A stretch of 64,000 nucleotides of DNA from assembly GCA_015847255.1 (NCBI GenBank), contig JADLZK010008410.1:248001-312000 (forward strand), written 5' to 3'. Source of the stretch: Hyparrhenia diplandra. Lineage: Eukaryota; Streptophyta; Magnoliopsida; Poales; Poaceae. Each line of letters starts with the position of its first letter. Position 1 is the first letter of the stretch. The notes under the pieces were generated by a model that did no database searches, was not told the DNA's origin, and saw only the letters and a list, made by a program, of their open reading frames with translations. The position numbers and the translations under genes are program-made. Positions 22,386 through 34,710 of the stretch are shown piece by piece.

Positions 22386-25300
22386 TCAGGTTCTTTGCCT
22401 GACCCTGCGGACACTGGAATCGCCACCGTCCGAGAGCTGCCCGCAAACGCTCTGGCTCTTCCCAACGCTGCTGCACTGGTCCTCACACCCTGCAACAGTT
22501 TTCAGTATCTCTGACTGGAGAGCTGGGCAGTTGTCCTTGAGGTAAATGAAACCCTCTGTCCGCATTACAGCTGCAGAGACATAAGTGTATCTGGAATGGG
22601 TTATGGAGCTTTATAAACTTAATTGCACCAGGAGGTGTACAAACATAATTGTGCAAATAAAGCAACCAAAAGGTCATTCGATGATATGTGGACTGGAGGC
22701 ATAATTTCTTATATCCAGGGGCAAACCCTGAAACTACCCAATGCTGAAACGTAGAGGTTGGCAATAACAGAATCAGTAGCCCTGACAATTGTTTTTTTTT
22801 TTTTTTAAAAAAAGAACACCTGTCCACCAACCCATACCTTCTTCATTGTGAAACACATCATATAACTATTATAATCTAGCAAGCCATATTAGTCCGTCTC
22901 ACATCTGAACCTGCTAATGACAATATGTTGCAGTCCACCATCTATCTAATTCAGTTAGGGTTTTGGTTGCCTACATTTCAGGCTTTGATAGTGCAGGTCA
23001 GCAGCGTTTGGTTGCACACACTAGACCTTATGTAGGCTGCATTGTGATGTAGTATGAAAAAAAAATTATCTATTGGAAAAAAAATAGTTCTACAGCATCG
23101 AAAGACCGCAGTTTGGGAAAATACCATCAAAAGAACTCTGTTACGTGATGTACCACCAAGAAACGTGAACGTTAACTCAAAATGGCATCCCGTGATGTCG
23201 TCGTCCAACACCGCAAAGACCTCCGTGCACATAAGCCAGTGAGACGCCTTCTTCTCCATGACTCCATCCCACTCCCATGGCTCCTCATCTCTTCGCTCGC
23301 TGCCATCGTTTGTGTGCTTCTCGAGCACGTGCGCGTTGGGCTACAGCTAGGTGTTGAGTGCACGAACTGCACTTTCGGCGCTCTGACCCATCAAGGCGTA
23401 CAGCGCTATGCAAGGCAACATCTAGGTGCAGTGTATAAGCTCAAGTTGTTTCGACAACCTTAGAATTATGCTTTGTTTTATCTTTTGCATGCATGTAATT
23501 CTAGGATTAGTTGCCTTATTTATCCCTTCATTGGGTTACTTGCACTGATCTCATCAGCATTCAGCAAAGGTGGCTGCCGTGGTGGACATCGAGAACCAGG
23601 CCATTATCGCTGGGCCATGCACAGCAACTTGTTGCAGTTGCAGCGCGCCAACTGGCTGCGCGCGGCCAGGTGCCAACGGCATGGGGGCTGTGAAGGTGGA
23701 CATGCGCCCCATGATGGTCTCTAGGTTTGCGAGCCTCCTAGCAAGTGCGTGCAGCATGGACATCGCCAAGTTCACATCCGTGTGCTCCTAACGCGACGTG
23801 GAGCTGGCACGACTAGATCGCGACGGCAGCGAGACATGAAGGTGGACACGCGCAACATGATGATCTCTAGGTTCGCGAGCCTTCTAGCAAGTGTGTGCAA
23901 CATGGACATCGCCAAGTTCACGTCTGTGTGCTCCTAGCGGAACGTGGAGCTGGCACGACTAGACCGCGACGGCAGCGAGACATCGTCATCTGCACATGTC
24001 CCCATCATCGGCGCGGCAACAATGAGGTACTCGCACCAGGCTATCACCTTGTCCCCTCCCCATGGTTGTTGTCAGCTTAGGTGTTCCGCGGCCATGTTCT
24101 CCTCCGCCACCACGTGCTCCATCGGTCGTGATGGGACCACAACACGGCACGCTGAGCAGGATATCATAGGCGAATCCGGATGCGCACGGCCCGGAAGAGA
24201 ACCGTGTCGTGTAGGAGTGGGGCGGCCTCGCTTGCAAGCAATGCAATTTAATTTGTGAAGCTTGTGCATGAAATTTATTGATTATTATCTATTCAATTAT
24301 CAAAATACCATGTCTTTACTTACAAGTATATTTGAGATATTTATGCTTTTCCTTATTTGACAATATGTCTATTTATGCTTTTCTTATCTAGCGCTACAGA
24401 CCTCCTGCTAAAGAGAAGGGTATAAATGCCATTTTGGCTGTCACTTGGCACCATTAGTGCATCAAATGGACAGCAGTGCCGATTACGGAAGGAAATTTCA
24501 AGTTGGTGCTACATAAGTTCAAAATTTCAGTGCCTTGTACGATTTCAGGGCCAAATAGATAATTCTCTCATGAAAAAATGGATCTTGTATCGTACAACCA
24601 TGCCACCGCAGCCAATGGATGTCACCCACCACAATGACCCACGCCCTTCTCCATGCTATCCAGCGACACTATGACTGCAACATGTCACCACCACCACCGT
24701 CAAGGGCATCCCCACCACAACCCCACACCCTTTTCCCTGCTCTCCTTCGACAATGCCCTTTCCACGCACTTGGGCCTGTTTGGTGATGTCTCCTAACTTG
24801 CCTGGCCGGCTATAAACTAAACAATCCCTTCCCCCCAGCGCTCGCATACTTCGGTGTCGATGCCAATCCCTTCCCCCCAGCGCTCGCATACTTCGGTGTC
24901 GATGCGCTGGACCTGTCCTTCACCTTCATGTCTTCACCACCACTGCCACGTTAAGTGCACCGATCGCTCCCCTCATCCTCCACCACGCTCTACCCGAGCC
25001 CACAGTCCTCTGCGTAAGGATGCAAAGGGGTATCCTTTAGGTGCACCTCCAAACCTCTTTATTAGTTCAAGTATTTGTACTAGCTATCCAAATTTTTAGA
25101 AAAGTGGTACAAATGCTTGAACTAAAGAGGTTTGGAGGTGCACCTAATTGTCACCAATTTGCACCCCTACCTCTGCGTCCTCGAGTTGGGTGCACCGCAC
25201 ACCTCAGGGCAGCACGTGCCGCCACGCTTAAGGTCATCCTTAACCTTGCAACTCCACCTCATCCACGAACTCCGGCACAAATGCGGCTCCGGCTCTCCTC

Positions 25301-28300
25301 GCTCCTCCATCTCCAGCGGCCCAAGCAGTGCCAAAGAGGCAGACAGGAGTGGGCGGAGGAAGATGGAGGAGACATATTTTACTCTTACCACAAGGGTGGG
25401 TGGGAAGGTGATCACAGACAATACAGTGCAGGCAACCAAACACCATCCCATTGCATATGTTTATGCTGGCTTAGCCCAGACTGCACATGCTCAATACAGG
25501 CTAGGAGTAGTGCAAGTAACCAATCAGACCGTAGCTTCTATTCACAATTGAGACTGCTAATGACATGCAGAATAAGTAAAAAACCCATGACCCCAGGTAT
25601 TGCTATCAGAAGACGCTAACAAATAACTGCATTTGCACGCTACCTACGGAATTGTCGATAGCTTAAAACCTTTGTCATTCAGTCAAAAATGCGAACACAG
25701 TCTAGGCCGTTAAAAAACTATTGCACCAATATAGAACTCAGGTGACATATAGAGCTGATCATAACGATGCATAGCAAACTGTAACAATGTAGGTGGCTCA
25801 ATCAAACTGTATTTAAAATAAACATTGAAGCATCTGTAATAGTTGACTACATATTTCCACAAGTAAAGCCAAAGAGTTTAACTGACTAAAGTTCAAGAGA
25901 ATTTTCTGTGCCCAAATAATGACCAATCCTTTTGATGACAGTCCACTTTGAATATTTTTCGACTGACAAGAGTTTTTCAGAGCAAATAATGGGGCCACTT
26001 GGATGAAATAATCATAAGCAATATCTGATATGATAAGTTTAAGTACCTGAAACAATTTCTGCAGAAAATTTTAGGCAAACAGCTTTAAGCTCCATGGTTC
26101 GGTGACAGAGTTTTTCAAAGCAAATAATGGGGCCACTTGGATTAAATAATCATAAGATATGGTATGATAAGTTTAAGTACCTGAAAGATTTTCTGCAGAA
26201 AATTTTAGGCAAACAGCTTTAAGCTCCATGGCTCGGTGCCTATCAGCCAATGCTAGCGTACTACCAAATGAGGCCACTGTTATGCCCTTGCACAGGTAAG
26301 ACTCACATAGCAATCTTAGCCTTGATAAGTCATACTTGTCGGCTGCAGCCAACAACTTAGCTGCCAGAGTATCAAAGATAGAACCATCAGAGCTTGGCGC
26401 ACCCAACTCATCATCATCAACAAGGGTGTCTCTATAGATGAAGTGAAGCATTGCCTGCAACAAATATTCACCAAATAATTGCTAGTCACTGTTTTACTAG
26501 AAGGGTAAACACAATACAAGAACAGAAACAGACCTTGAAAACCTTTGGCTCCATATCATCAATAGAAAACTCCTTTAGTTCATCACTCTCATTAGCCTCA
26601 GTATTCTCTTCATCAGATTCGTCACCAAAAATTGAGATTTGAATACACGAGACCGTGCAGCCAACACCAACTTATGGGCATGAAACCTCTCTCCTCCCAC
26701 ATTAAGAACGACATCAACACCCTCCTGACTGTCCAACAGTGAACCAAAATCATAGCCGATGTCTGAGTCTGGAACATGGATAGAGTGAGGTCTGGAGTAA
26801 TCGATAGTTGACACAACAACTCCCACAGTGCAATTTATCTTCAGACAATCGTCTTTGAGAAAGTCTGATGCTTCAAGGGCAGTTCGACGAAAGAATCGTT
26901 TGTAACCCCTGAAACAAAGAATGATAGATGTAAATTCAATTATCTGAGTCCAGTTAGATGTCCTTATTTTATGGAATGGCGTTACTTTTGCAAGAGCAAT
27001 GATTCAAGACTTTATTCATTGATCAAGAAGGGACACAAAAAAAAAAAAAAAATCAATTTATTCAAACAGGAACCAGAAGAAATGTCGGTATGCTTTAGCA
27101 CAAAGGCACTAAAAAGTTGCAGAACCAGTTCACCGTTACACATTTACACTGGAAAATTGACAAACAAACAAAAACTGAAAACGTACATTCAACAGCAGCT
27201 TGGACATGCTGGAGTGCTGCACTAACAAAAATCAAACTGCATAAGGTAACCATGGATATGTACAGTTTCATAAAGGACACAATAACATCATAACACACAC
27301 ACACACACATATATATATAATCTAATTCCAACAACGGAAAATGGAGCTTGTTGGTGCACAAATATAGTTGCAATGAAGCATACGAAAGAATTTTTGGATG
27401 AGAACAAATTGCAACTGAAAATTCATAACCACACACATATGAAACTGGATAAACAAACACAACATAGACACACATAGACCCTTAACACCAAGATGAAAAC
27501 CAAAAAATAGACCCTTAAGCACACTAATATTTGCAACTTAGGCACACACAAGCCAATTCAGCGCCTCACAACCATTCAAATCGAAACTGAACCAAAGAAC
27601 AATGCACTACTACCACTAAAGAACAACGATTAGTTGAAAACGTCAACAATGTCTGTCATAATAGCACTAGACCCATGTTAACACAATAACATGAAACCTA
27701 ATTGAATATTGAATGGCGACAACTCCACTATAGAATAATAATATTGAATGGCTACAATTCCACTATAGAATAATAAATCTCTGTCGATGCTAAATCAGCA
27801 CAACAGGAGCGCTCTTGTACTAGTAAGTGTAGTAGCAAACCAAACGCAGCCACACCAACCCTAGTTGAATAATACTAGGCTATAATTCTACTGCAGAATA
27901 AACATTTATGGACGATAAATCGACTCAGCAGGAACAGTCTCATACTTATAACGAACCTAACCCGACCAAATAAGGAACAGGCAAAAATACATTTATGGAT
28001 GATGAATCGTCTCAACCTAACACAACCAAATAAGGAACAGGCAAAAATGGGACAGGGGGATCTGCACAGAACTTACCACATGGATCCGCGGTACTTGAGG
28101 GTGTAGGGCCCGGACTCGAGGGAGCGGTCGAAGTGGGAGTGGACCTTGTGCTTGTTCTTGCCGCTCTGGTCAAGGAGCGTGAGCTCGAAGAGGGCGCGGA
28201 CGTCGGTGCCATCGGAGGCGAGGGCGATGAAGACGGAGACGTAGACGGAGTTGTCCTCGGGGTTCTTCCGTCGGGGTAGAAGTAGACCGCCCACTGGTAC

Positions 28301-28545
28301 CCGCCGACGGTGAAGGTGTCGCTGGCGATGTGCTTCCCCACGCCCATGCCCTTGGCGAGCGAGTAGCCCTGGATCACGAACTTGTGGGAGCCGTTCACCG
28401 TCTCCGTCACGGAGCGCGAGCTGGTCGGGGACGCCGCCATGTCCCGCTGCGCGGGGGCGGAGCCGGCGGGATGCTGAAGAGGTGGGGGCACAAGGGCCAG
28501 TGGCACCGGCGGCGGCGAGGCGCCGCCGGAGTCCTCGCCGTCCAT
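22386..28545 (-). CDS. MATH-BTB (BPM-type) CUL3 substrate adaptor, with two single-base frameshifts
   Basis: Exons on the minus strand: 28077-28545, 26534-26908, 26181-26454 and 22386-22570. All junctions are GT-AG. The summed length is two bases short of 435 codons, and each deficit maps to one lesion. Near 28265-28270 a base is lost between YPDG and the following KNPEDN. In the A5 run at 26627-26631 a base is lost after SRVFKSQF. Exon phases agree with a 434-residue protein once both are allowed for.
The domains are MATH (about residues 45-165), BTB/POZ (about 215-330, with VDVVLNVGGERFHAHKLVL), a BACK-like region, and the C-terminal SVRRVRQRT tail. BPM proteins bind CUL3 through BTB and recruit substrates such as class I HD-ZIP or ERF factors through MATH, targeting them for degradation (family knowledge). 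Intron 3 (3.6 kb) has grown by repeats. The start MDGEDSGG is the first ATG after the leader. Confidence 0.9.
23695..23986. repeat. Tandem duplication, unit 146 bp, in BPM intron 3
   Basis: Copies at 23695-23840 and 23841-23986 both begin gtggacacg or gtggacatg and end 'cggcagcgagacat'. They differ by about a dozen substitutions. The copies are GC-rich, unlike the surrounding intron, which suggests an inserted gene fragment that later duplicated. Confidence 0.8.
24822..24905. repeat. Exact 42-bp tandem duplication
   Basis: The 42-bp unit starting caatcccttccccccagcg occurs at 24822-24863 and 24864-24905 with no difference. A perfect copy implies a very recent event or an assembly artefact. 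Confidence 0.9.
25039..25145. mobile_element. Foldback (hairpin) MITE in BPM intron 3
   Basis: The left arm (25039-25080) starts AGGTGCACCTCCAAACCTCT. The right arm (25107-25145) ends with its reverse complement, AGAGGTTTGGAGGTGCACCT. Arms of about 40 bp are nearly perfectly complementary, with a loop of about 26 bases. Weaker pairing continues outside (aaggggta against tttgcacccct). It has no coding capacity. It would be transcribed within the BPM pre-mRNA and could fold into a small-RNA precursor-like hairpin. Confidence 0.8.
25969..26235. repeat. Tandem duplication that copies the 3' half of BPM exon 3 with its donor site
   Basis: Two copies of about 134-138 bp start at 25969 and 26107 ('agagtttttca.agcaaataatggggccac'). 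The upper copy contains the real end of exon 3 and its GT donor. The lower copy (26045-26092) repeats about 50 bp of coding sequence (MELKAVCLKFSAE) and a donor-like 'ggtac' but has no acceptor, so it is an intronic pseudo-exon. Confidence 0.85.
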
Positions 28546-28800
28546 GGGAGGCGGGGGGCGGCGGGCGGGCTAGGGTTAGGGTTGGCGGTGGGGGAATCGG
28601 GGAAGGCGGGGAATTGGGGAATTTTGGCCCCTGTCTCGTGCGCTTGCGAGTGATGAGATGACGACGCTGGCACGTTTTGGTTTCCTTGTCAGTGGAAGGA
28701 AGGGAAATTTCCGGCACGTTTTGGTTTCCTTGTCGGTTACTGTAACGCCTCGCCTAGGCTTTGTTCGGCTGGCTAGTTTCCTTGCTTGCTCTGCCAAGGC
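28546..28800 (-). promoter_or_regulatory. Leader and core promoter region of the MATH-BTB gene
   Basis: GC-rich sequence just upstream of the ATG contains 'gctagggttagggttgg' at 28568-28584, two telo-box-like repeats (CCCTAACCCTA on the gene strand). Similar telo-boxes lie before RAD6. A short repeat 'ggcacgttttggtttccttgtc' occurs at about 28669 and 28712. The promoter role is inferred. Confidence 0.4.
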
Positions 28801-30149
28801 AAACGTTACCATCACAGGGCTGGCTGCTTGGTTCCTCTGCCTGACACTGTGTTACCTCGCCGAGCAAGGATACGGCAACGCCTTTTTTTTATGACTAGGA
28901 AAAGTGCCCTTATTTCGGAAAAACACTGTATACATCATAACATTTCCCATAGTACTTCCCGTGTGGGAGGGTCGATGGGGCTCGCTCATGATTCTCATAT
29001 TATTAATTTTAAATATATATTTTTAACAAATATATTGAAAAAATTTAAAACAAGAATCTAACGCCGATTATTCCAATTTATGCAAATATTCGTGTAATTC
29101 TATATATTTATTATTTATTTGTATACTTACAAGAAAAAAAAGATAATCTATACCCATGTGTAACAAAGCAAGGATCGTAGAATGCACAGATGTTAACAAT
29201 GTAAAATCAAAATGTAGTTGATGTTCAGGGACAATATTTGGGCCGGATGTACAGGGACAATATTGAAGTGGGTTGGATGCAAAGGCAAACATGCTGCCGA
29301 ATCTAGGGCTTATGCTCTGGTCCTCTCTCCCGACGGACTCTGCGCTCTTTCCTACCATTCTTTCACCATCTCCTCTTGAGCAGCATCTGATATCCAGTGA
29401 GGGCGGTCGGTCGGCCGTGTTTAATGAAAATTGTGGTAAGCAATCGGGTTCGGTGGCAGCCACCATCCATAAACAAAGGCATACTGCAGCGGCGGCACAG
29501 GGTTGGGAGCTCGAGGCTGCGGCGACGTGTGCCCAAAAGCGGCGGCGGCTAAGGGCCTCGGAAGAGTCGAGGCGGCTGCGGGGTGAGCCAAGGCCGCTGC
29601 TGGCCCATGAGATAGGGACCTTTGGTTGGACAGTGCAAATCCAGGCTAGTTTAATAAAATCGTGGATCCAGTGTTTTGTCTTATATAATGGCCGCACGTT
29701 CCTAATTCAGATGCTCGTTTTATTAACATAAACACCGTCTCTTCCAAAGCTTAGAAAAATAAATCAAATCGTATTTTTATTGATTTTGTCAAAAAAAAGT
29801 TTTCTATATCATGCCTCTCATTTAATAGAGGCACCGAGGCAATGCATCTTTAACTTATTATTCGATGATTTTGGTTGGGCGCCTGCAATTTAATATAAAA
29901 CGGTGCATTGTTATGATTGCGTTTGATTTGAAATGTTGGAAGACGGACGCACCGATAAGGGTTATAGGCAAACGGAAAAATCGACGGGCGGACGGACGGT
30001 CCACTACTAGTTGGCAGAAATTTTATTTTAGGGTGCAATCCAAATAGCCCTTAAGTCACAACGAGAAAGACTAATTTGACTAATTTATTTGGCTTGGCAT
30101 ATGTGTTGCTATTTTCAAATAGGCTAAGAAAATATTAAAATAAGATCAG
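28801..30149. other. Intergenic with a GC-rich island
   Basis: 29270-29620 is GC-rich and open in several frames on both strands (up to about 200 codons on minus), but no domain or exon structure is recognised and composition explains the open frames. The rest is AT-rich. No gene is called. Confidence 0.4.
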
Positions 30150-33100
30150 CAAATCCCAGGCAAACTTCTATTTGACTAATTTATCCGAGCTTCAAAAATG
30201 TTGTTGCAGAACAAACAAGGATCCTTTCAAGGATTTTTGTAGATCCAAATGTAGTTGATGTTCTAATTTTTTTTATAGTAGTTGAAACCAAACCTTATGT
30301 CCATATGCTAGGGATTGGACCTTGGAATAGTATCATCTAGTAAAAAAGTTTTTTTAGTGGAACTCCCAATAGAAAATGAAAAATTTTTAAGAATTATATT
30401 TAGCCCACCAAACTAAATATGTTTCTAAGTCTTGTTTGGTGCTTGATTTAGTCTACTATTAAGATGTATTCATGGATGCAATGTGTTTGCCAAATAGACG
30501 GGGGCAAAAGGAGAGTGCACCACCATTTTGTCCAACCAGAAAGTTTAATAAAGAGAGGGAATATGTTTTTTGATATATAATCCTACTTAATATTATTTTA
30601 GTAACATAAACACAACTAATAAAAAGCTTTTATGAAGTAACAAATAAAAAACTAAAACTTTCATTTAATAGCTAAAAGAATGGAATGATCTTTAACTTAT
30701 AAACTATGTCAGTTTAGTATTCAAATAATTAAAAACCGCTTTTATGATTTTTTTTGATTGAAATGATAGACACCTATCCAAGGTTTCAACCGTCCAATAA
30801 AGGTTTATCGTTTTACCTTTTCAAGCAAACTATTCCAAGGTGCAATTATATATTAAAATATATAAATATTTTGACTAATTTATTAGTTCAGCATATAGTT
30901 TTTTCAAAAGGCTAAATTTATTTAGAGATATAAATGTTGTATATATTTTATACACATTAAATGCAAACCTATGCCACATCAAAACTTTACTTTTTGCATG
31001 AAACGCCTAGGAGGAGGGAAGAAAAAAGTTTCATGTAGGTGAAACCTTTTACTTGTTTCACATGCGTTGGAAGCTTGAGGGTGAAGGGAGAATAGAGATA
31101 AAAAAGAGTTTCAATGGAACTATGCTTATAAACCATCCAATGAGAGAGAGGTTGTGGGATTTTGATGTAGATATAAATTGACCATTTATGGAATCGTGTT
31201 CCAAACCATCTTCTACTAGGTGAAACTTTGATTGTTTGTAAAATTTGATCTAGTTTCACTGTATTTGACTAATTTAGTCATGCTTTGAATGTTGTTGCAG
31301 AGATTTACAATTCCTTTCTTTTTTCCTAGCAAACGAAAATAAGATTTATCAGAAGAAACCAAACCTTATGTCCATATGTTATTTGGACCTTGGAATAATA
31401 TCATCTAGTAAAGCCGCTTGTCCCAATAGAAAAGGAACCATAATTTTTCAGAATTATATTTAGGAAACCAAATATGTTTCGAAGTCAGTTTGGCAGTCGT
31501 TTAGTCTACTATTAAGATGTATTCATGGATGCAATGTGGGCCAATTGATTTAAAGGAGAGTGCACCACCATTTTGTCCCGGTTCGGTGGTCGGTGCCTTG
31601 GTGTTTTGAAAACTGGAAATCACACTTCGCTCTTCGTTTCTCAAAGTACAAGCTAGGAAATTTAACTAAAACTTTGGCACCTAAAAAAAAAATGATCATG
31701 AGCCACTTAAAAAAAAAAGATATTCCAGGCGGCCGGCTTATCGGCGGCTTTGACTTTTTTTTTTGCAGCATCCATTTGGCGAAGCAATTCCGGCCAAATG
31801 CCCAATCTTGCGGACCACGTGTTCAAATTATATATTAAAATAATAAATATTTATGCTAAATAATTATATCACGCTAATGTCTTTTGCCGTTTTTAATAAA
31901 TTTATTTAGAGATATAAATGTTGCTATATTTTGGATAAATCCCCTCCGTGCCCGCCGCCTCTCGCCTCGGTGAACCGCTGTGAGAAGATCAGAGCAAATA
32001 TGACGGCGGTTGCAAAATGGATGAAAAAAAGTTCGGCGACTTATAACGGATGATGACAGATTTGGATTTAGATCTAAATTGACCATTTACGGAATTTTGT
32101 TCCAAACACCCATTTGATTTCTGGGTTACCTCCTTTTAGTCACGCTTAGCGGCAAGCGAGTTTTGAGACACTGTAAATAAGTGGTCGGGTTGCTTTGTCC
32201 CAAATATTTTTTGTAGTATCAACATCATACACAGATCGACTGTCCTCGCATACCATTCTGATCTGTTGAATGTGAGCAAATTGTTACCCACAACATCGAT
32301 CGTTTTTTTTGCTAGGGGCGTACAACAACAAAGCTAGCATTGGTCGTGCCCCACCCGCCAGCAAAGTTTTTTTACAGTTCGCTCTTCGTTGCCCCAAATT
32401 CAGAACCAGGAAAAAAAAATGTATGCCTACCGGCTCATCGGCGGCGAAGGTAAGAAAAGCGGCCATGGTGACATTGCAAACCCTTGCGGACCACGTGTTC
32501 AAATTTTTTGGATGGATAAAAAGGTTGAAGCAACATCTGGTCTGTTGCCGTTTAGTCCGCCGGCGTCGTATGCACAATGACTCGGACTACTACAATTAGA
32601 AAGGAGATGAGGGACCGCTTGAGAAACCAGAGCAAAGGAGGAGAATGTTGGGCTGCAGTGCAGAACTAAGAGATGGCACGGATGATCTCAGAGTTGTTAT
32701 CTTAGGTGTTTGATGGTGTGTCTTTGTAGTCTATTTGCACCACTCCTTTTTGTATTATTACTTGCAAAGAGATGGACACTGTAAATAATGTCTGATTTGT
32801 CCCAAATGCAATTTTAGTTAACTAATATATTAATCGACTTAACGCATACCATTCGACTGTTGAATGTACAAATTCTGCACAACATATCTTTTTTTTTTTT
32901 TTTTTTTTTTTTTTGCTAGTACCTAGCATTCGTAGTGCTTTTTTAAAACAAAAAAAAACACTGTTAATTAGGAACTATTTGTTTTTGTTTTAAGGATCTG
33001 TTTCAAGTCAATACTACATTCAAATGATGAAGTCAAAGTAAAATTTGCCGTTCCACCATACCTTTTTGCACAAAGTTAATATTTTCTCTTTTATGTTTGC

Positions 33101-34060
33101 ACCGAATATTTGGTAGTAGATTGCTATGTTTTATTATTACCCAGTTCTGGCTGGGTGCTAACTTTGTTTTGATTCCTTGTCTTCTGCAGAAAAGCTCTGT
33201 TGTCCTTGGGAGCTGTTATTTTGTTGCGCTGGCTTATATTGCAATCTCGAATCCACAGTTGGAGAGGCTTAGCTTGCTGCCGTTTTTTGGTGTTGCTGTT
33301 GCCGCTCCATTGTATGCAGCAGCTTTACTGAAAGAGTGATCGTTACAAGTAAGTTATCTCTTGAAAAAGTGCTCTTATATAGTAAAACTTCATTATCTCT
33401 TTCAGAGAATTCTATCTATTACTGTAAAACCAATCTCTAGCGATCCCATGTGTTGCTATTCAAATAGGCTACAAGTCGTATTTCAGTGTCAGAAAATCCC
33501 AACAAAACTGTTGTATTTGACCAATTTATCTGAGTTTCTAAATGTTCTCGCGGAGGTTTAAAATCTGTTTCTCCTTCTTGCTTGATAGCCTTTGTTTTTT
33601 GCAGAAAAAATCCACCTTACGTCCATATGCTAAGTTGGAATAAGATCATCTACTAAAGGTTTTTAGTTGGTCCCAATAGATAAGGAAACTGAAATATGTT
33701 TTAGGTCAGTTCGGTCCTTGACTTAGTCTACTGTTAAGATGTGTTCATGAATGCAATTTGTTTCATATATTTGCCCATAGATATATAGGAGTGCAGCGTA
33801 CCACCACTTTATTCAAGCAGAAACCGTACCAATTGCATTGCTTGGTGCCTTGATGTTTTGATTTCTGGATCACACACTTCAACTTCACTACTCAAAGTAC
33901 AGGCTACAAGTTAACTTCACCTTTGGCAGCTAAAAAGATTCTAATGACCATGGCATAACTAACCTGAAAGCTTAATATTTGAATGTAGATAAATTGATGC
34001 TTACTGATGTTATGTTCCAGACTCTTTTTACTAGAATTTGATTGTTTCCAACTTTCGATC
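30150..34060. repeat. Segment present in three diverged direct copies
   Basis: Ordered landmarks recur three times. 'tatttgactaatttat' occurs near 30171, 31262 and 33516. 'ccttatgtccatatgct' occurs near 30293, 31366 and 33614. 'agtctactattaagatgt' occurs near 30450, 31502 and 33725. 'aaattgaccattta' (or a variant) occurs near 31170, 32075 and 33990. Copies are about 0.55-1.1 kb with many small deletions. A fourth kind of internal repeat ('cttgcggaccacgtgttcaaatt') occurs at 31808 and 32487. The third copy follows the exon-like ORF at 33190, so the unit may derive from the intron or 3' part of that gene. Confidence 0.65.
33190..33339 (+). pseudogene. Possible terminal exon of an unrecognised two-helix membrane protein
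   Basis: After the acceptor-like 'ttctgcag', the frame encodes about 49 residues beginning KSSVVLGSCYFVALAYIAIS, then a second hydrophobic stretch FFGVAVAAPLYAAALLKE and a TGA at 33337-33339. 'acaagtaagtt' shortly after could be a donor in the 3' UTR, with a matching 'tctgcag' at 35395. No upstream coding exons are found within several kb, and the surroundings are repeated and AT-rich. It may be the surviving end of a disrupted gene, or an expressed but unknown gene with short distant exons. I do not recognise the family. Confidence 0.3.
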
Positions 34061-34710
34061 GAGTTCCTCTGGTTAGACTTGCCTGTGTTTTGTGGGTAGT
34101 CTGTATCTGTTAGCCTGTCATGGCATCTTTAAGCTGATCCTGCTGATCAGAACCTGTGTTGTGTTGTAAAGAAGTGGTTGGTACATAAAGAAGGAAAACT
34201 GTTTCATGATGTACTTTAGGAAGCCCATCCTGAGTAGTTTTTACCTAGTTTGGATGTTTTAGTAACTTGGTTTTGAGGAAAGAAGTAACTTGTCGACTCT
34301 TGTATAGAACTGTAGTGGGTAACTGCATGAAATAGTAAATGTCCAATTAGCTAATGAGAGTGTGCGTTGGTGCATATCTGGAGTCTATGCTCTTAAGGGC
34401 AGCTCCGTTTGTGAGTTTAAGGTGTTAACTGGGAAGAGAAAATGATACAGAGATGAAATATGTTAAATTAGGTGGTACCAAGCTAGAAATCACTAGCACT
34501 GGAGTTAAATTAGGCACTAGAGCTAAGGAATAAAAACCTACCTTTTGTCTCTTCACTCCACCTGCCACACCCTTTTGCATGTTGTGATAAGATGCCAAAA
34601 GAACTACAAGGTAATTTCTTTATTGATGTGTGGATCTCCGTATATGGTGCTAAAGGTTAGAGGAGGACAAGAAAATTTACATCATGTGACATGGTTACCC
34701 TTTTGCACAT

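Noticed and set aside
27295..27320. (AC)n(AT)n tract as a functional element
   Set aside because: Simple microsatellite in BPM intron 1.
29068..29697. 209-codon minus-strand frame
   Set aside because: No recognisable domain, mixed composition across a GC-rich to AT-rich boundary, no promoter or splice support.
32887..32915. Run of about 26 T as a retroposon tail on the minus strand
   Set aside because: No flanking direct repeat and no element body found; probably a homopolymer.
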